Source: Pseudonocardiales bacterium
GTDB taxonomy: Bacteria > Actinomycetota > Actinomycetes > Mycobacteriales > Pseudonocardiaceae
Direction: 5' to 3'
NCBI GenBank assembly: GCA_013695005.1
Contig: JACDBJ010000489.1
Span: 1 to 8,178, forward strand
Length of the DNA stretch: 8,178 nucleotides
Below the pieces are notes generated by a model, which worked only from the letters and a program-made list of their open reading frames with translations, was not told the origin of the DNA and did no database searches. This document shows positions 1 to 8,129 of the stretch, piece by piece. Numbering within the stretch: position 1 is the first letter of the stretch; each line of letters opens with the position of its first letter. The translations under genes were made by a program, and so were the position numbers.

Positions 1-1
1 C

Positions 2-127
2 AAGTCGTGGAAGGACGAGTGGATCGGCGAGTACACCGACACCCCGACCACCGGACCACTGTCCCGGCGCGGCCCGGACGAGCGTGCGCTGCCCGACGCG
101 CCGGCGGACCGACTACCTGACCCGTGA
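2..127 (+). CDS. C-terminal end of an unidentified protein (5' end outside window)
   Basis: This is the last 41 residues and TGA stop of a plus-strand gene that begins before the window. It starts KSWKDEWIGEYTD and ends in a Pro/Asp/Arg-rich tail, DAPADRLPDP. The frame is chosen because nearly all third positions are G or C and its residues are those of an ordinary soluble protein. The other two plus frames give Arg/His-rich shadow translations. No family is recognisable from so short a tail. The gene converges on the minus-strand cox operon, and its stop codon lies inside the left arm of a large hairpin. Confidence 0.6.
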   Translation, partial: KSWKDEWIGEYTDTPTTGPLSRRGPDERALPDAPADRLPDP

Positions 128-186
128 TCGCCGCGAGTGGACGTCTGACCGCGGTGAGCGCGGCTGGATGTCCACTCGTGGCGATC
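126..186. terminator. Long hairpin between convergent genes, probable bidirectional terminator
   Basis: The 17-bp arms at 126-142 and 170-186 are complementary except for one position that becomes a G-U pair. Inside them, 149-153 (CCGCG) and 159-163 (CGCGG) form a second perfect stem closed by the loop GTGAG. The 6-nt segments between the stems can also largely pair through wobbles, so the whole may fold as one hairpin with arms of about 28 nt. The left arm overlaps the TGA of the upstream plus-strand gene. No long U-run follows, as is common for actinobacterial terminators. Position between two converging genes supports a two-way terminator. Confidence 0.6.
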
Positions 187-262
187 TTTGCCGGGCGGCG
201 AGCACTTCACAGAATGATCAACGGAACGCCACTGCGGTGAGCAGCGACGTCCCGTCGACCTT

Positions 263-291
263 CAAGCGAGCGGCGGTGCTCGCCAGGCTTG
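263..291 (-). terminator. Possible hairpin terminator at the end of the cox operon
   Basis: An imperfect hairpin lies just past the TAG stop (299-301) of the last minus-strand gene. CAAGC (263-267) pairs with GCTTG (287-291), and GCGAGC (266-271) pairs with GCTCGC (278-283), so the outer and inner stems partly compete. There is no U-tract. It may act together with the larger hairpin at 126-186. Confidence 0.3.
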
Positions 292-298
292 CGTAGGC

Positions 299-967
299 CT
301 ACCGCTGGGACGGCGGCAGCTGGAAACCGGCCGTCTCGGCGACCTTCGGCGAGGCGAACCAGACTTCGGCCACCGCGCGTGCGTAGAACGACGAGCCGGG
401 CACGTGGTACAGCATCGAGTCCATGTTGCCCTTGATCGGGAAGCCGTCAGGCTGCCCGCCGTCGGCAAGCACGGCGTGGCTGCCAGCGCCGTACGGACCC
501 TCAGCCGGAGCCGGGCCTGCCGGCGCCTCCGTCTCGGCCTCTTCGGTGGTGGCCGGCGCTTCGGCAACCAGTTGGGCGACGGCGGTTCCGCCGCCACCGG
601 AGGGCTGCGGTGCCGAGTCGTCCGGCCGGTAGCCCACCGCGCGCATCATCCGCGAACGCCGGGTGCCCGACGCCGGGACCGCCACCGATGGCCGCTCCGG
701 GTTGGGCGAAACCTTCGCGACAATCTGCTCCGCGAACCCGTACAGCAACGGCAGCGCGGAGGCCACAACCTTGCCGCTCCGGTTGATGTGCTCGACCCCG
801 GGGCCGATCAGCTTGGCGTGGCCGACGATGGACTTGACGCTCTCGTTGGCATCGTCGAGGTTGTCGGCGATCCGGCTGAGCAGCACGCCCACCCAATACA
901 GGAAGATCGCCAAGACGGCGATCAACGCGACGATCGCGATCACCGTGAGTACGACCAGCGTGGTCAT
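299..967 (-). CDS. Single-pass membrane protein with C-terminal sunset-type (IKGN) domain
   Basis: This 222-residue protein is the last gene of the cox operon. Residues 3-30 form one membrane helix. A helical stretch at about 31-86 follows (IADNLDDANESVKSIV, LLYGFAEQI), resembling the other small membrane proteins encoded upstream. Residues 115-172 are a low-complexity Gly/Ala/Pro/Glu linker. The end, about 174-218, carries IKGN (178-181), YHVPG (187-191), AEVWF (200-204) and AGF (213-215). This pattern matches the short 'sunset' module found at the C-termini of various actinobacterial proteins; I recognise it by eye, and its function is not known to me. The ATG at 967 has an AAAGG ribosome site, and only 3 nt separate it from the preceding stop. 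I infer a membrane-anchored accessory protein. Confidence 0.8.
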   Translation of the reverse strand: MTTLVVLTVIAIVALIAVLAIFLYWVGVLLSRIADNLDDANESVKSIVGHAKLIGPGVEHINRSGKVVASALPLLYGFAEQIVAKVSPNPERPSVAVPASGTRRSRMMRAVGYRPDDSAPQPSGGGGTAVAQLVAEAPATTEEAETEAPAGPAPAEGPYGAGSHAVLADGGQPDGFPIKGNMDSMLYHVPGSSFYARAVAEVWFASPKVAETAGFQLPPSQR

Positions 968-970
968 CGC

Positions 971-1252
971 TTACACCTTTCCGACGACTCGACCGAGGAA
1001 CAGGTGGTGCTGCAGGCCCTCGGCGAGCACCGCGTCGACGCCACCCGCGGTCTGCGGGATCAGCGTGGTGTTCGCGGTGTTGCCGGTGATCGTGCGCAGC
1101 GTGTCCCGAACCTTGACGACCTCACGGTCGATGATCTTCACGAACGCCACCAGGAAGCTCAGTAGCAAGATGACGACCAGCACCACGAGGAAGCCGATGC
1201 CCAGCGTCATCCACCAGAGGCTGACCTCGGCGGCCGGCAGACCGTCAACCAT
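971..1252 (-). CDS. Small single-pass membrane protein of the cox operon
   Basis: This protein has 93 residues. The start MVDGLPAAEVS at 1252 is chosen because GGGAGG lies 6 nt upstream. A longer reading in the same frame would overlap the preceding gene and adds an Arg/His-rich shadow sequence. One strong membrane helix covers about residues 14-39 (TLGIGFLVVLVVILLLSFLV). A charged helical segment (DREVVKVRDTLRTITG) and a short tail ending GRVVGKV follow. The KVRDTLRTI segment matches the KT[LV]xxI pattern of the membrane proteins at 1732-1959 and 1971-2225, which suggests distant paralogy. There are no cysteines and no recognisable enzyme motif. The gene begins 2 nt after the preceding stop, so the two are surely cotranscribed. 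Function is unknown. Confidence 0.8.
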   Translation of the reverse strand: MVDGLPAAEVSLWWMTLGIGFLVVLVVILLLSFLVAFVKIIDREVVKVRDTLRTITGNTANTTLIPQTAGGVDAVLAEGLQHHLFLGRVVGKV

Positions 1253-1254
1253 TC

Positions 1255-1527
1255 TTAGCCTCCCAGCCGCGCGCGACCGCGCTGTAGTCCACCGATGATG
1301 ATCGTGACGTGCTCGATGGTCTTGTTCAGGCCACCAAGCGCCTTGGTGTTCTTCTCGGCCTGCATCAGCGGCTCGTTGATCTGCGGCGCGAGCCAGCCGA
1401 TCTTCATCGCCAGGTAGAGGATCCAACCGACGAGCAGGGCGACGACACCGACGACCGCGATGCCGATGCCCAGCCCGAGGTACCAGCCGAACAGGTTCGG
1501 CTCGGCCGCGGCTTGCGCGAGCGTCAT
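1255..1527 (-). CDS. Small single-pass membrane protein of the cox operon
   Basis: This protein has 90 residues. Its ATG at 1527 overlaps the stop of the DUF1059 gene as ATGA, and GGGAGGG lies 7 nt upstream, which fixes the start and suggests translational coupling. Residues 1-14 are polar to amphipathic. Residues 15-41 are a Gly/Val-rich membrane helix (YLGLGIGIAVVGVVALLVGW). The rest is a helical tail with EPLMQAEKNTKALGGLNKTI and a basic end, RGRARLGG. It is the most divergent of the five membrane proteins here, although its NKTIEHV loosely recalls the KT[LV]xxI pattern of the others. The family is not recognised. Its place in the operon implies a shared role with its neighbours. Confidence 0.8.
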   Translation of the reverse strand: MTLAQAAAEPNLFGWYLGLGIGIAVVGVVALLVGWILYLAMKIGWLAPQINEPLMQAEKNTKALGGLNKTIEHVTIIIGGLQRGRARLGG

Positions 1528-1715
1528 CGGGCTGCCCTCCCGCTCGTCTCGGTCACCGACGTGGTCTCGAGGTAGTTCATGACCGTCTGGGTCGGTGTGT
1601 CGATGTTGTGCGCGTCCTTGAGGTGCTTGGCGATCTCGCGCCGCATCTCCTCGCTGTCGCCAGCCGTGAAGTGCGAGCTGCACTCCGGGCTGTCGCACTG
1701 GAACTCCTTGGCCAT
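1524..1715 (-). CDS. DUF1059-type small putative zinc-binding protein
   Basis: This soluble protein has 63 residues. It begins MAKEFQCDSPEC and carries Cys7, Cys12, His31 and His36 in a C-x4-C-x18-H-x4-H arrangement followed by a short helix. That is the layout of the DUF1059 family of small predicted metal-binding proteins, where the residues plausibly hold one zinc ion. No enzymatic activity is established for the family to my knowledge. The start at 1715 has AGGGAG about 5 nt upstream. Its TGA overlaps the ATG of the next gene by 4 nt, and it begins 16 nt after the preceding stop. It is the only non-membrane protein among the six small genes following coxG, so it could be a cytoplasmic partner of the membrane proteins or a regulator. 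Both ideas are inference. Confidence 0.8.
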   Translation of the reverse strand: MAKEFQCDSPECSSHFTAGDSEEMRREIAKHLKDAHNIDTPTQTVMNYLETTSVTETSGRAAR

Positions 1716-1731
1716 ATCTGCTCCCTACCGG

Positions 1732-1959
1732 CTAAATCTGCTCGGTGAAATCGCGCACGGGCTTGAGGCTGCCGTTCACCGAGGTCAGAGCGGTCGGCAC
1801 GGTGGACGTCTGCAGAGCGATCGCCCGCCCGCCGACGACGATGGTGGCCAGCGTCTTTGTCACGTGCCGGAGGTCGATGATCACCCGGATCAGGGCGAGC
1901 GCCGTGACGCCGATGATCAGCGCCGCGACGATCAGCGTGAACCACGCGTTGAATGGCAT
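1732..1959 (-). CDS. Small single-pass membrane protein, paralogue of the 1971-2225 product
   Basis: This protein has 75 residues. The membrane helix covers about residues 6-28 (WFTLIVAALIIGVTALALIR), followed by a cytoplasmic-type segment. It aligns without gaps to the protein encoded just upstream. Shared residues at identical positions are R25, K35, T36, I40, V42, G44, A46, V54, P55, L58 and K66, with conservative changes between them, so the pair looks like an old tandem duplication. The C-terminus ends FTEQI, like the FAEQI seen in the sunset-domain protein at 299-967. The ATG at 1959 has GGGGAG about 5 nt upstream, and the gene starts 11 nt after its paralogue. No named family is recognised; a structural or scaffold role is inferred. 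Confidence 0.8.
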   Translation of the reverse strand: MPFNAWFTLIVAALIIGVTALALIRVIIDLRHVTKTLATIVVGGRAIALQTSTVPTALTSVNGSLKPVRDFTEQI

Positions 1960-1970
1960 GACTACTCCCC

Positions 1971-2225
1971 TCAGCCCAGCAGCTTCGCGACGCTGCCGCC
2001 GTAGCGGGCCGCGCCGACAGAAATCTGTTTGACGGTGTCGTCCGTCGTGGCCAGCAGGGCCGGCACGTTGTCCAGCTCGCCGGTCAGTGCGACACCGTTG
2101 ACGAGAATGTCGTCCACCGTCTTACGGATCCGCTGCACGGGCGCGAGGATCCGGCCCAACAAGAACAGCACTATCGGGAACACCACGACGAGCAGGATGA
2201 TGTTGCCGATCAACCACAGCGTCAT
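1971..2225 (-). CDS. Small single-pass membrane protein, paralogue of the 1732-1959 product
   Basis: This protein has 84 residues. The start MTLWLIGN at 2225 is preferred because AGGAG lies 9 nt upstream and because an earlier in-frame start would run into coxG. The membrane helix spans about residues 5-24 (LIGNIILLVVVFPIVLFLLG). After it comes RIRKTVDDILVNG, a probable amphipathic helix, then VPALL and a Gly-rich end (GAARYGGSVAKLLG). It is an ungapped match to the next gene's product from the first residue to about position 68. There are no cysteines or histidines, so it is unlikely to bind heme or an Fe-S cluster. It is the first of the small membrane proteins after coxG, 19 nt downstream, and so part of the CO dehydrogenase transcript. 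Confidence 0.8.
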   Translation of the reverse strand: MTLWLIGNIILLVVVFPIVLFLLGRILAPVQRIRKTVDDILVNGVALTGELDNVPALLATTDDTVKQISVGAARYGGSVAKLLG

Positions 2226-2244
2226 AACTGGTTTCTCCTGTTCG

Positions 2245-2817
2245 TCATGCCGAGCTCCTACCGAAGAACCGGCCGAAGAACCGCTTGATGGCCAGCATGA
2301 AGGCCGAGAACCCGACCGAGACACCGCTCACCGGAGCGGAGGACCGCGGTCCGGCAGTCTCGCCCCGGCTCTCCCGGTCGATGTCGTCCTGGATGCAGTT
2401 CGCGAAGCTGCGCATGATGACCGTGGTCACGTCGGCGATCATCCCGCGGCCGAACTGGGCGAGCGCGCCGGCGATCTGGATGTCTTGGCTGACCTTCACC
2501 TTGGTGCCGGAGCCCGCTCGTTCCAGCGTCGAGGTCACCGTCATCTCGGCCAGGCCCTTGCCCTTGGACTCCGACCCGGACGCCTTCATCACGATCCGCT
2601 TGGCGGTCGCGTCCTGCTCGATGATCTGCGCGGTGCCGGTGAAGGTCAGCGACACCGGCCCCATCTTGGTGAGCAGCCGACCCTTGAAGACGCCGTCGCC
2701 GGCCACCTCGGTCAGCTCCGCGCCGGGCAGGCACGGAGCTATCTTCGGCACGTCCAGCAGGTGGTTCCACACCGCGTCCAGCGGCGCAGCGACCTCGAAC
2801 TCGTTCTCGATCAGCAT
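2245..2817 (-). CDS. coxG: CO dehydrogenase subunit G (CoxG), SRPBCC lipid-binding-fold protein
   Basis: This protein has 190 residues. Residues 1-145 form an SRPBCC (START-like) domain of the CoxG family, with the hallmark CLPGAELTEV near 29-38 and alternating strands typical of the fold. A polar linker (150-166) leads to an amphipathic basic tail with FMLAIKRFFGRFFG at about 173-186, suited to lying on the membrane. CoxG proteins are known to help attach CO dehydrogenase to the membrane. Recent work on a mycobacterial CoxG, as I recall it, supports menaquinone binding and transfer of electrons from the enzyme. The ATG at 2817 has GAGGAAG 5 nt upstream, partly inside the coxL stop region, and an extended upstream start is less likely. 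The gene follows coxL by 10 nt. Confidence 0.9.
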   Translation of the reverse strand: MLIENEFEVAAPLDAVWNHLLDVPKIAPCLPGAELTEVAGDGVFKGRLLTKMGPVSLTFTGTAQIIEQDATAKRIVMKASGSESKGKGLAEMTVTSTLERAGSGTKVKVSQDIQIAGALAQFGRGMIADVTTVIMRSFANCIQDDIDRESRGETAGPRSSAPVSGVSVGFSAFMLAIKRFFGRFFGRSSA

Positions 2818-2827
2818 TGAGGCTTCC

Positions 2828-5209
<2,382 letters not shown>

Positions 5210-5263
5210 GTCGTCTTGCCTCCCGTTGTCGTCGGCCGGTTGGGGCCAGGTTCAGGCCGAGCT

Positions 5264-5790
<527 letters not shown>

Positions 5791-5794
<4 letters not shown>

Positions 5795-6660
5795 GCCGCT
5801 GCGTGCACGGCGCCGTTGCCACCCAGACCGCGGGTGACGAAGGTGTGCACGATGTGACGCTTGTACTCCGCGCTGCCGCGGTGGTCGGTCTTCGGCTGGG
5901 CCGCCTCGGCGGCCAGCGCCGCGGCCTGCTCGATAGTGCCGGCGTCCAGCCGCTTGCCGACCAGGGCCTGCGCCGCGGCCGTGGCCTCGATGTTCGCCGG
6001 GCCGACCCCGGTCAGCGCGATGCCGGCCCGCGACACGGTGCCGCCGGAGCTGTCGACCGCGACGGCGACGCCGACGGTGGCGAAGTCACCCACCCGGCGT
6101 TCGAGCTTGAGGTAGGAACCCGCGGCAGTACCGCTGGCACCCGGGATTCGCGCCTCGATGGCGATCTCGTCCGGGCGCAGCGAGTTCTGGAACGGCCCGG
6201 TGACCACCTGCGACGCCGGGATCTGGCGGCGGCCACCCGGGCCGTCGACCACGAGCACGGCACCGAGCGCCAGCATCACCGACGCCCAGTCGCCCTGCGG
6301 GTCGGCGTGGCACCACGAGCCGACCAGCGTGCCGCGGTTGCGCACGATGGGATCGGCGATCATGGGGGCGGCGGCGGCCATCGTCGGGTGCTTGCCCAGC
6401 AGCGTGCTGCGCTCCAGGTCGGCGTGCCGGCACAGGGCCCCTACGCGCAGCGTGCCGTCGGCATCGACGACGTGGTAGTCCAGCGCGGGGATGTTGTTGA
6501 TGTCGACCAGCAGCTCAGGAGAGGCGAAGCGCAGCTTGAGCAGCGGGACGAGGCTCTGGCCACCCGCGAGCACCTTCGCGTCATCGCCGTGCGCGGCCTT
6601 GAGGTCCAGCGCATCGTCGAGTGAGCGTGGGGCCTCGTAGTGGAAACGAGACGGGTACAT
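5791..6660 (-). CDS. coxM: CO dehydrogenase medium subunit, FAD-binding (CoxM)
   Basis: This 289-residue flavoprotein subunit belongs to the FAD-binding PCMH-type family of molybdenum hydroxylases and takes electrons from CoxS for delivery to the quinone pool. AGGQS at residues 32-36 and TLVG at 111-114 fall exactly where the Oligotropha CoxM has its flavin motifs AGGHS and TIGG. The second is a variant here (RNRGTLVGSWCHADPQGD). The C-terminal domain of about 175-280 (YLKLERRVGDFATVGVAV and onward) matches the usual CO dehydrogenase flavoprotein C-terminal fold. The ATG at 6660 has GGAGGGA about 4-5 nt upstream. It is first of the M-S-L order typical of form I operons and lies 49 nt after a proline-rich gene. 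Confidence 0.93.
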
Positions 6661-6709
6661 CCAGTCCCTCCAAGCATGAGCATGAGTGGTGGAGCGAGCG
6701 GGCTAGTCC

Positions 6710-7063
6710 TCAGTCCTTCGGAAGCTCGGGCCAGTCGCGCGCGACGGCTTGCGGAGGAACCGACGTGGTCGCCGGCGCGGCAGGGCCGTCCTCGGTGCCG
6801 GGGCCGGGCGAGGTCGCCGGTCCTGGACCGGGAGGTGCGGTGGGCTCCGGCTCGGCGACCGCGACGGGCATGGCATCGGCCTCCGGGTCGGGGCGCGGCT
6901 TCTGGTCGGGCGGCCACGGCCCGGAGACGGGCTGGCCCGCGATCTTCAACCAGTCGATGATCTGCGGCCACGCCCAGACGGTTGGGCTGGGGCCGGTCTT
7001 GGGAGCGTGCTCCACCAGCTCGTACAGGCGAGGGTTGTTCTTGCTGTGCCCGGTGGACTCCAT
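6710..7063 (-). CDS. Proline-rich protein of unknown function, first gene of the cox operon
   Basis: This protein has 117 residues. The start at 7063 (MESTGHSKNNPRLYELVEHA) is preferred because GGAGAGG lies 6 nt upstream; an ATG at 7096 in the same frame has no visible ribosome site. Residues 1-55 are a compact Trp-rich region with WAWPQIIDWLKIAG at 30-43. Residues 56-108 are a low-complexity Pro/Ala/Gly/Glu stretch, probably disordered, and the end is RDWPELPKD. GC-rich third positions across the whole frame support real coding. No signal peptide or membrane helix is seen, and no known domain is recognised. It lies 49 nt upstream of coxM on the same strand and is probably the leading gene of the operon. 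A scaffold or assembly role is only a guess. Confidence 0.7.
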   Translation of the reverse strand: MESTGHSKNNPRLYELVEHAPKTGPSPTVWAWPQIIDWLKIAGQPVSGPWPPDQKPRPDPEADAMPVAVAEPEPTAPPGPGPATSPGPGTEDGPAAPATTSVPPQAVARDWPELPKD

Positions 7064-7167
7064 CGCGTGCCTCTCCAGTCGTTGGAGTGCGTTCATGCCG
7101 ACAGCGGCCCAGGGTTGACGGGGCCCCGACGTGCGTAGTCCAGGGATGATGCTCTCCGTGTAACAGG

Positions 7168-7190
7168 CTGGCAATCTGCAAATAACCGAT
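7168..7190 (-). promoter_or_regulatory. Candidate operator/promoter patch upstream of the cox operon
   Basis: In an otherwise GC-rich intergenic region, 7170-7187 forms an imperfect dyad around TGCA (7177-7180): GG-N2-AT-N-TGCA-N-AT-N2-CC, with 6 of 9 symmetric pairs matching. It lies about 110 nt upstream of the first gene's start codon. No clear -35/-10 pair can be assigned around it; the best nearby match, TTGCCA with CATCAT 17 nt later on the minus strand, is weak. A regulator-binding site is a hypothesis only. Confidence 0.2.
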
Positions 7191-7334
7191 CACTTAGCTC
7201 GACGCCGAACCGTCACCGTTCGCGGCGGTCGGTGATCTTGGCACCGATTGGGCCGGTGATCGCCACGAGCGCTACACCAGTGTCGTCCGCACCGCCGTGG
7301 CGTGACGCTGGCGGCGATCTTGGACTGCGGCTGA

Positions 7335-7362
7335 GCAGCCGTTCCCTGAGGCTCTCGGCTGC
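7335..7362 (-). terminator. Candidate terminator downstream of vapC
   Basis: GCAGCCG (7335-7341) and CGGCTGC (7356-7362) form a perfect 7-bp stem around a 14-nt loop, 68 nt past the vapC stop on the minus strand. A competing hairpin, CGGCT-GAGC-AGCCG at 7328-7341, shares one arm. No U-run follows either. Confidence 0.3.
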
Positions 7363-7429
7363 GCAGTTCCAGCCACAAGAACAGCAACACGGTGTCGGTC
7401 ACAACCGCGCTAGTCGGCTCGCCGAGCTG

Positions 7430-7822
7430 TCACTCCAGGACGCGGGCCAGTTCGGTCTGAGCGAAATCCGCGCCGACGCACAGCAGCGGCTCCCTGGCGG
7501 ACTCGGCGAGCGCGTAGGCGAAGCAGTCGCCGAAGTTCAGGCTGGCGGGGTGCCGCCCCTTGCCGTAGCGGCGCCAGGCGCGGCGAGCGACACCGACCTG
7601 ATCCGCGGTGACGGCCACGATGTCGACCCTGGCTCGATGCAGCAGCAGGTCCAGCTCACGTCCAGCCGGCTCGCCGCGCCTTGCCTCGACCACGAGCGTG
7701 GTCTCCAGCAGGTTGGCGGCCGAGAGCAGGCGCACCTGATCGGCGGCGATCGCTCTGGTCAAGGTGGCTCGCTGCGGCTCGTCGAACAGGATGGAGACGA
7801 TCGCCGAGGTGTCGATGACCAT
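7430..7822 (-). CDS. vapC: VapC-family toxin, PIN-domain ribonuclease
   Basis: This 130-residue PIN-domain protein is the toxin of a type II toxin-antitoxin pair and is predicted to cleave RNA with Mg2+ or Mn2+. The acidic residues expected at the active site are present: Asp4 in MVIDTSAIV, Glu40 in NLLETTLVVEARRG, Asp99 in NFGDCFAYALA and Asp119 in GADFAQTEL. The protein therefore looks catalytically intact. NFGDCFAYALA and the closing GADFAQT pattern are typical of a large VapC group common in actinobacteria and proteobacteria. The length is normal for the family. The start at 7822 is set by the conserved N-terminus and by its one-base overlap with the vapB stop (TGATG). It depends on translation of vapB and would be held inactive by VapB. 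Confidence 0.92.
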   Translation of the reverse strand: MVIDTSAIVSILFDEPQRATLTRAIAADQVRLLSAANLLETTLVVEARRGEPAGRELDLLLHRARVDIVAVTADQVGVARRAWRRYGKGRHPASLNFGDCFAYALAESAREPLLCVGADFAQTELARVLE

Positions 7823-8094
7823 CAGGACGCGGGCCGCTCGCCGAGTCGGGGTAGTCCGCGCTCGTCGTAGCCGAGGATCTCGTCGTCCGTGCGGTCGTCG
7901 ATGACAGGCAGGTTCGCGCAACGCAGCGCGATCTCATCTAGCTCGTCAGCGAGAGTGCGGCTCGTGCGGACGCCGGTAACGCGCGCGAGCCGCTCTCGAA
8001 TCGCCACGGTGACCGCCTGCGTGATGGTCTCGCCGGTGGCCTGCGCCAGGTCGCGGGCGAGCCGGTCCGCCTCCAGGTTCTTGATATTGATCAC
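7822..8094 (-). CDS. vapB: VapB-family antitoxin (Rv0623-like)
   Basis: This 90-residue antitoxin is paired with the downstream vapC. It begins at a GTG codon as (V/M)INIKNLEADRLARDLA, continues with TGETITQAVTVAIRERL, and belongs to the VapB group resembling Rv0623. The N-terminal half should bind the operator as a dimer. The C-terminal part (about 60-90, ELDEIALRCANLPVIDDRT and onward) should wrap the toxin. Two ATG codons further upstream in frame (8145 and 8133) would add residues not seen in the family and would lie upstream of the likely promoter. The GTG at 8094 is therefore preferred even though no Shine-Dalgarno precedes it. The stop overlaps vapC by one base. Confidence 0.88.
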   Translation of the reverse strand: MINIKNLEADRLARDLAQATGETITQAVTVAIRERLARVTGVRTSRTLADELDEIALRCANLPVIDDRTDDEILGYDERGLPRLGERPAS

Positions 8095-8129
8095 GAGTAA
8101 AGAATACGGATAGTGATAAAGAATCTCAA
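8095..8129 (-). promoter_or_regulatory. Probable vapBC promoter with direct-repeat operator; leaderless start likely
   Basis: On the minus strand, TTGAGA (8129-8124) and TATTCT (8106-8101) are spaced by exactly 17 bp. The GTG start of vapB lies 6 nt after the -10 hexamer, so transcription would begin at or next to the start codon. No ribosome binding site is visible, in keeping with a leaderless mRNA. The octamer TAAAGAAT occurs at 8098-8105 and again at 8117-8124, 19 bp apart. The copies overlap the -10 and touch the -35, a good layout for autorepression by VapB or VapBC. Confidence 0.6.

Larger units (their letters stand above)
7064..7429. other. Intergenic region between vapC and the cox operon
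   Basis: This stretch of 366 bp has no convincing gene. Short open frames on both strands have Arg/His-rich or mixed composition and no ribosome site. It contains a candidate vapC terminator (7335-7362), an AT-rich patch at about 7172-7200 that is the most likely place for the cox operon promoter on the minus strand, and a GC palindrome CGGGGCCCCG at 7119-7128. The plus strand around 7209-7310 encodes a short peptide-like stretch (DLGTDWAGDRHERYTSVV) that could be a decayed gene remnant, but this is unsupported. Confidence 0.45.

Noticed and set aside
404..1165. A 253-codon open frame on the plus strand
   Set aside because: Antisense to two membrane-protein genes; rich in Arg, His and Asp with no domain. 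The opposite strand has ribosome sites and membrane helices.
7119..7128. Perfect palindrome CGGGGCCCCG upstream of the cox operon
   Set aside because: Ten-base GC-only palindromes are expected by chance in DNA this GC-rich, and the flanks do not extend the symmetry.
7209..7310. Peptide-like stretch (DLGTDWAGDRHERYTSVV) on the plus strand, possible gene fragment
   Set aside because: Only about 35 codons between stops, weaker third-position bias than real genes here, and no start or recognised family.
7190..7402. A 70-codon minus-strand frame starting MTDTVLLFLWLEL
   Set aside because: No ribosome binding site; Arg/His/Pro-rich after the first residues and no known motif. Probably noncoding.
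7232..7870. A 212-codon open frame on the plus strand over vapC
   Set aside because: Most of it is antisense to vapC, whose PIN motifs are intact on the other strand.
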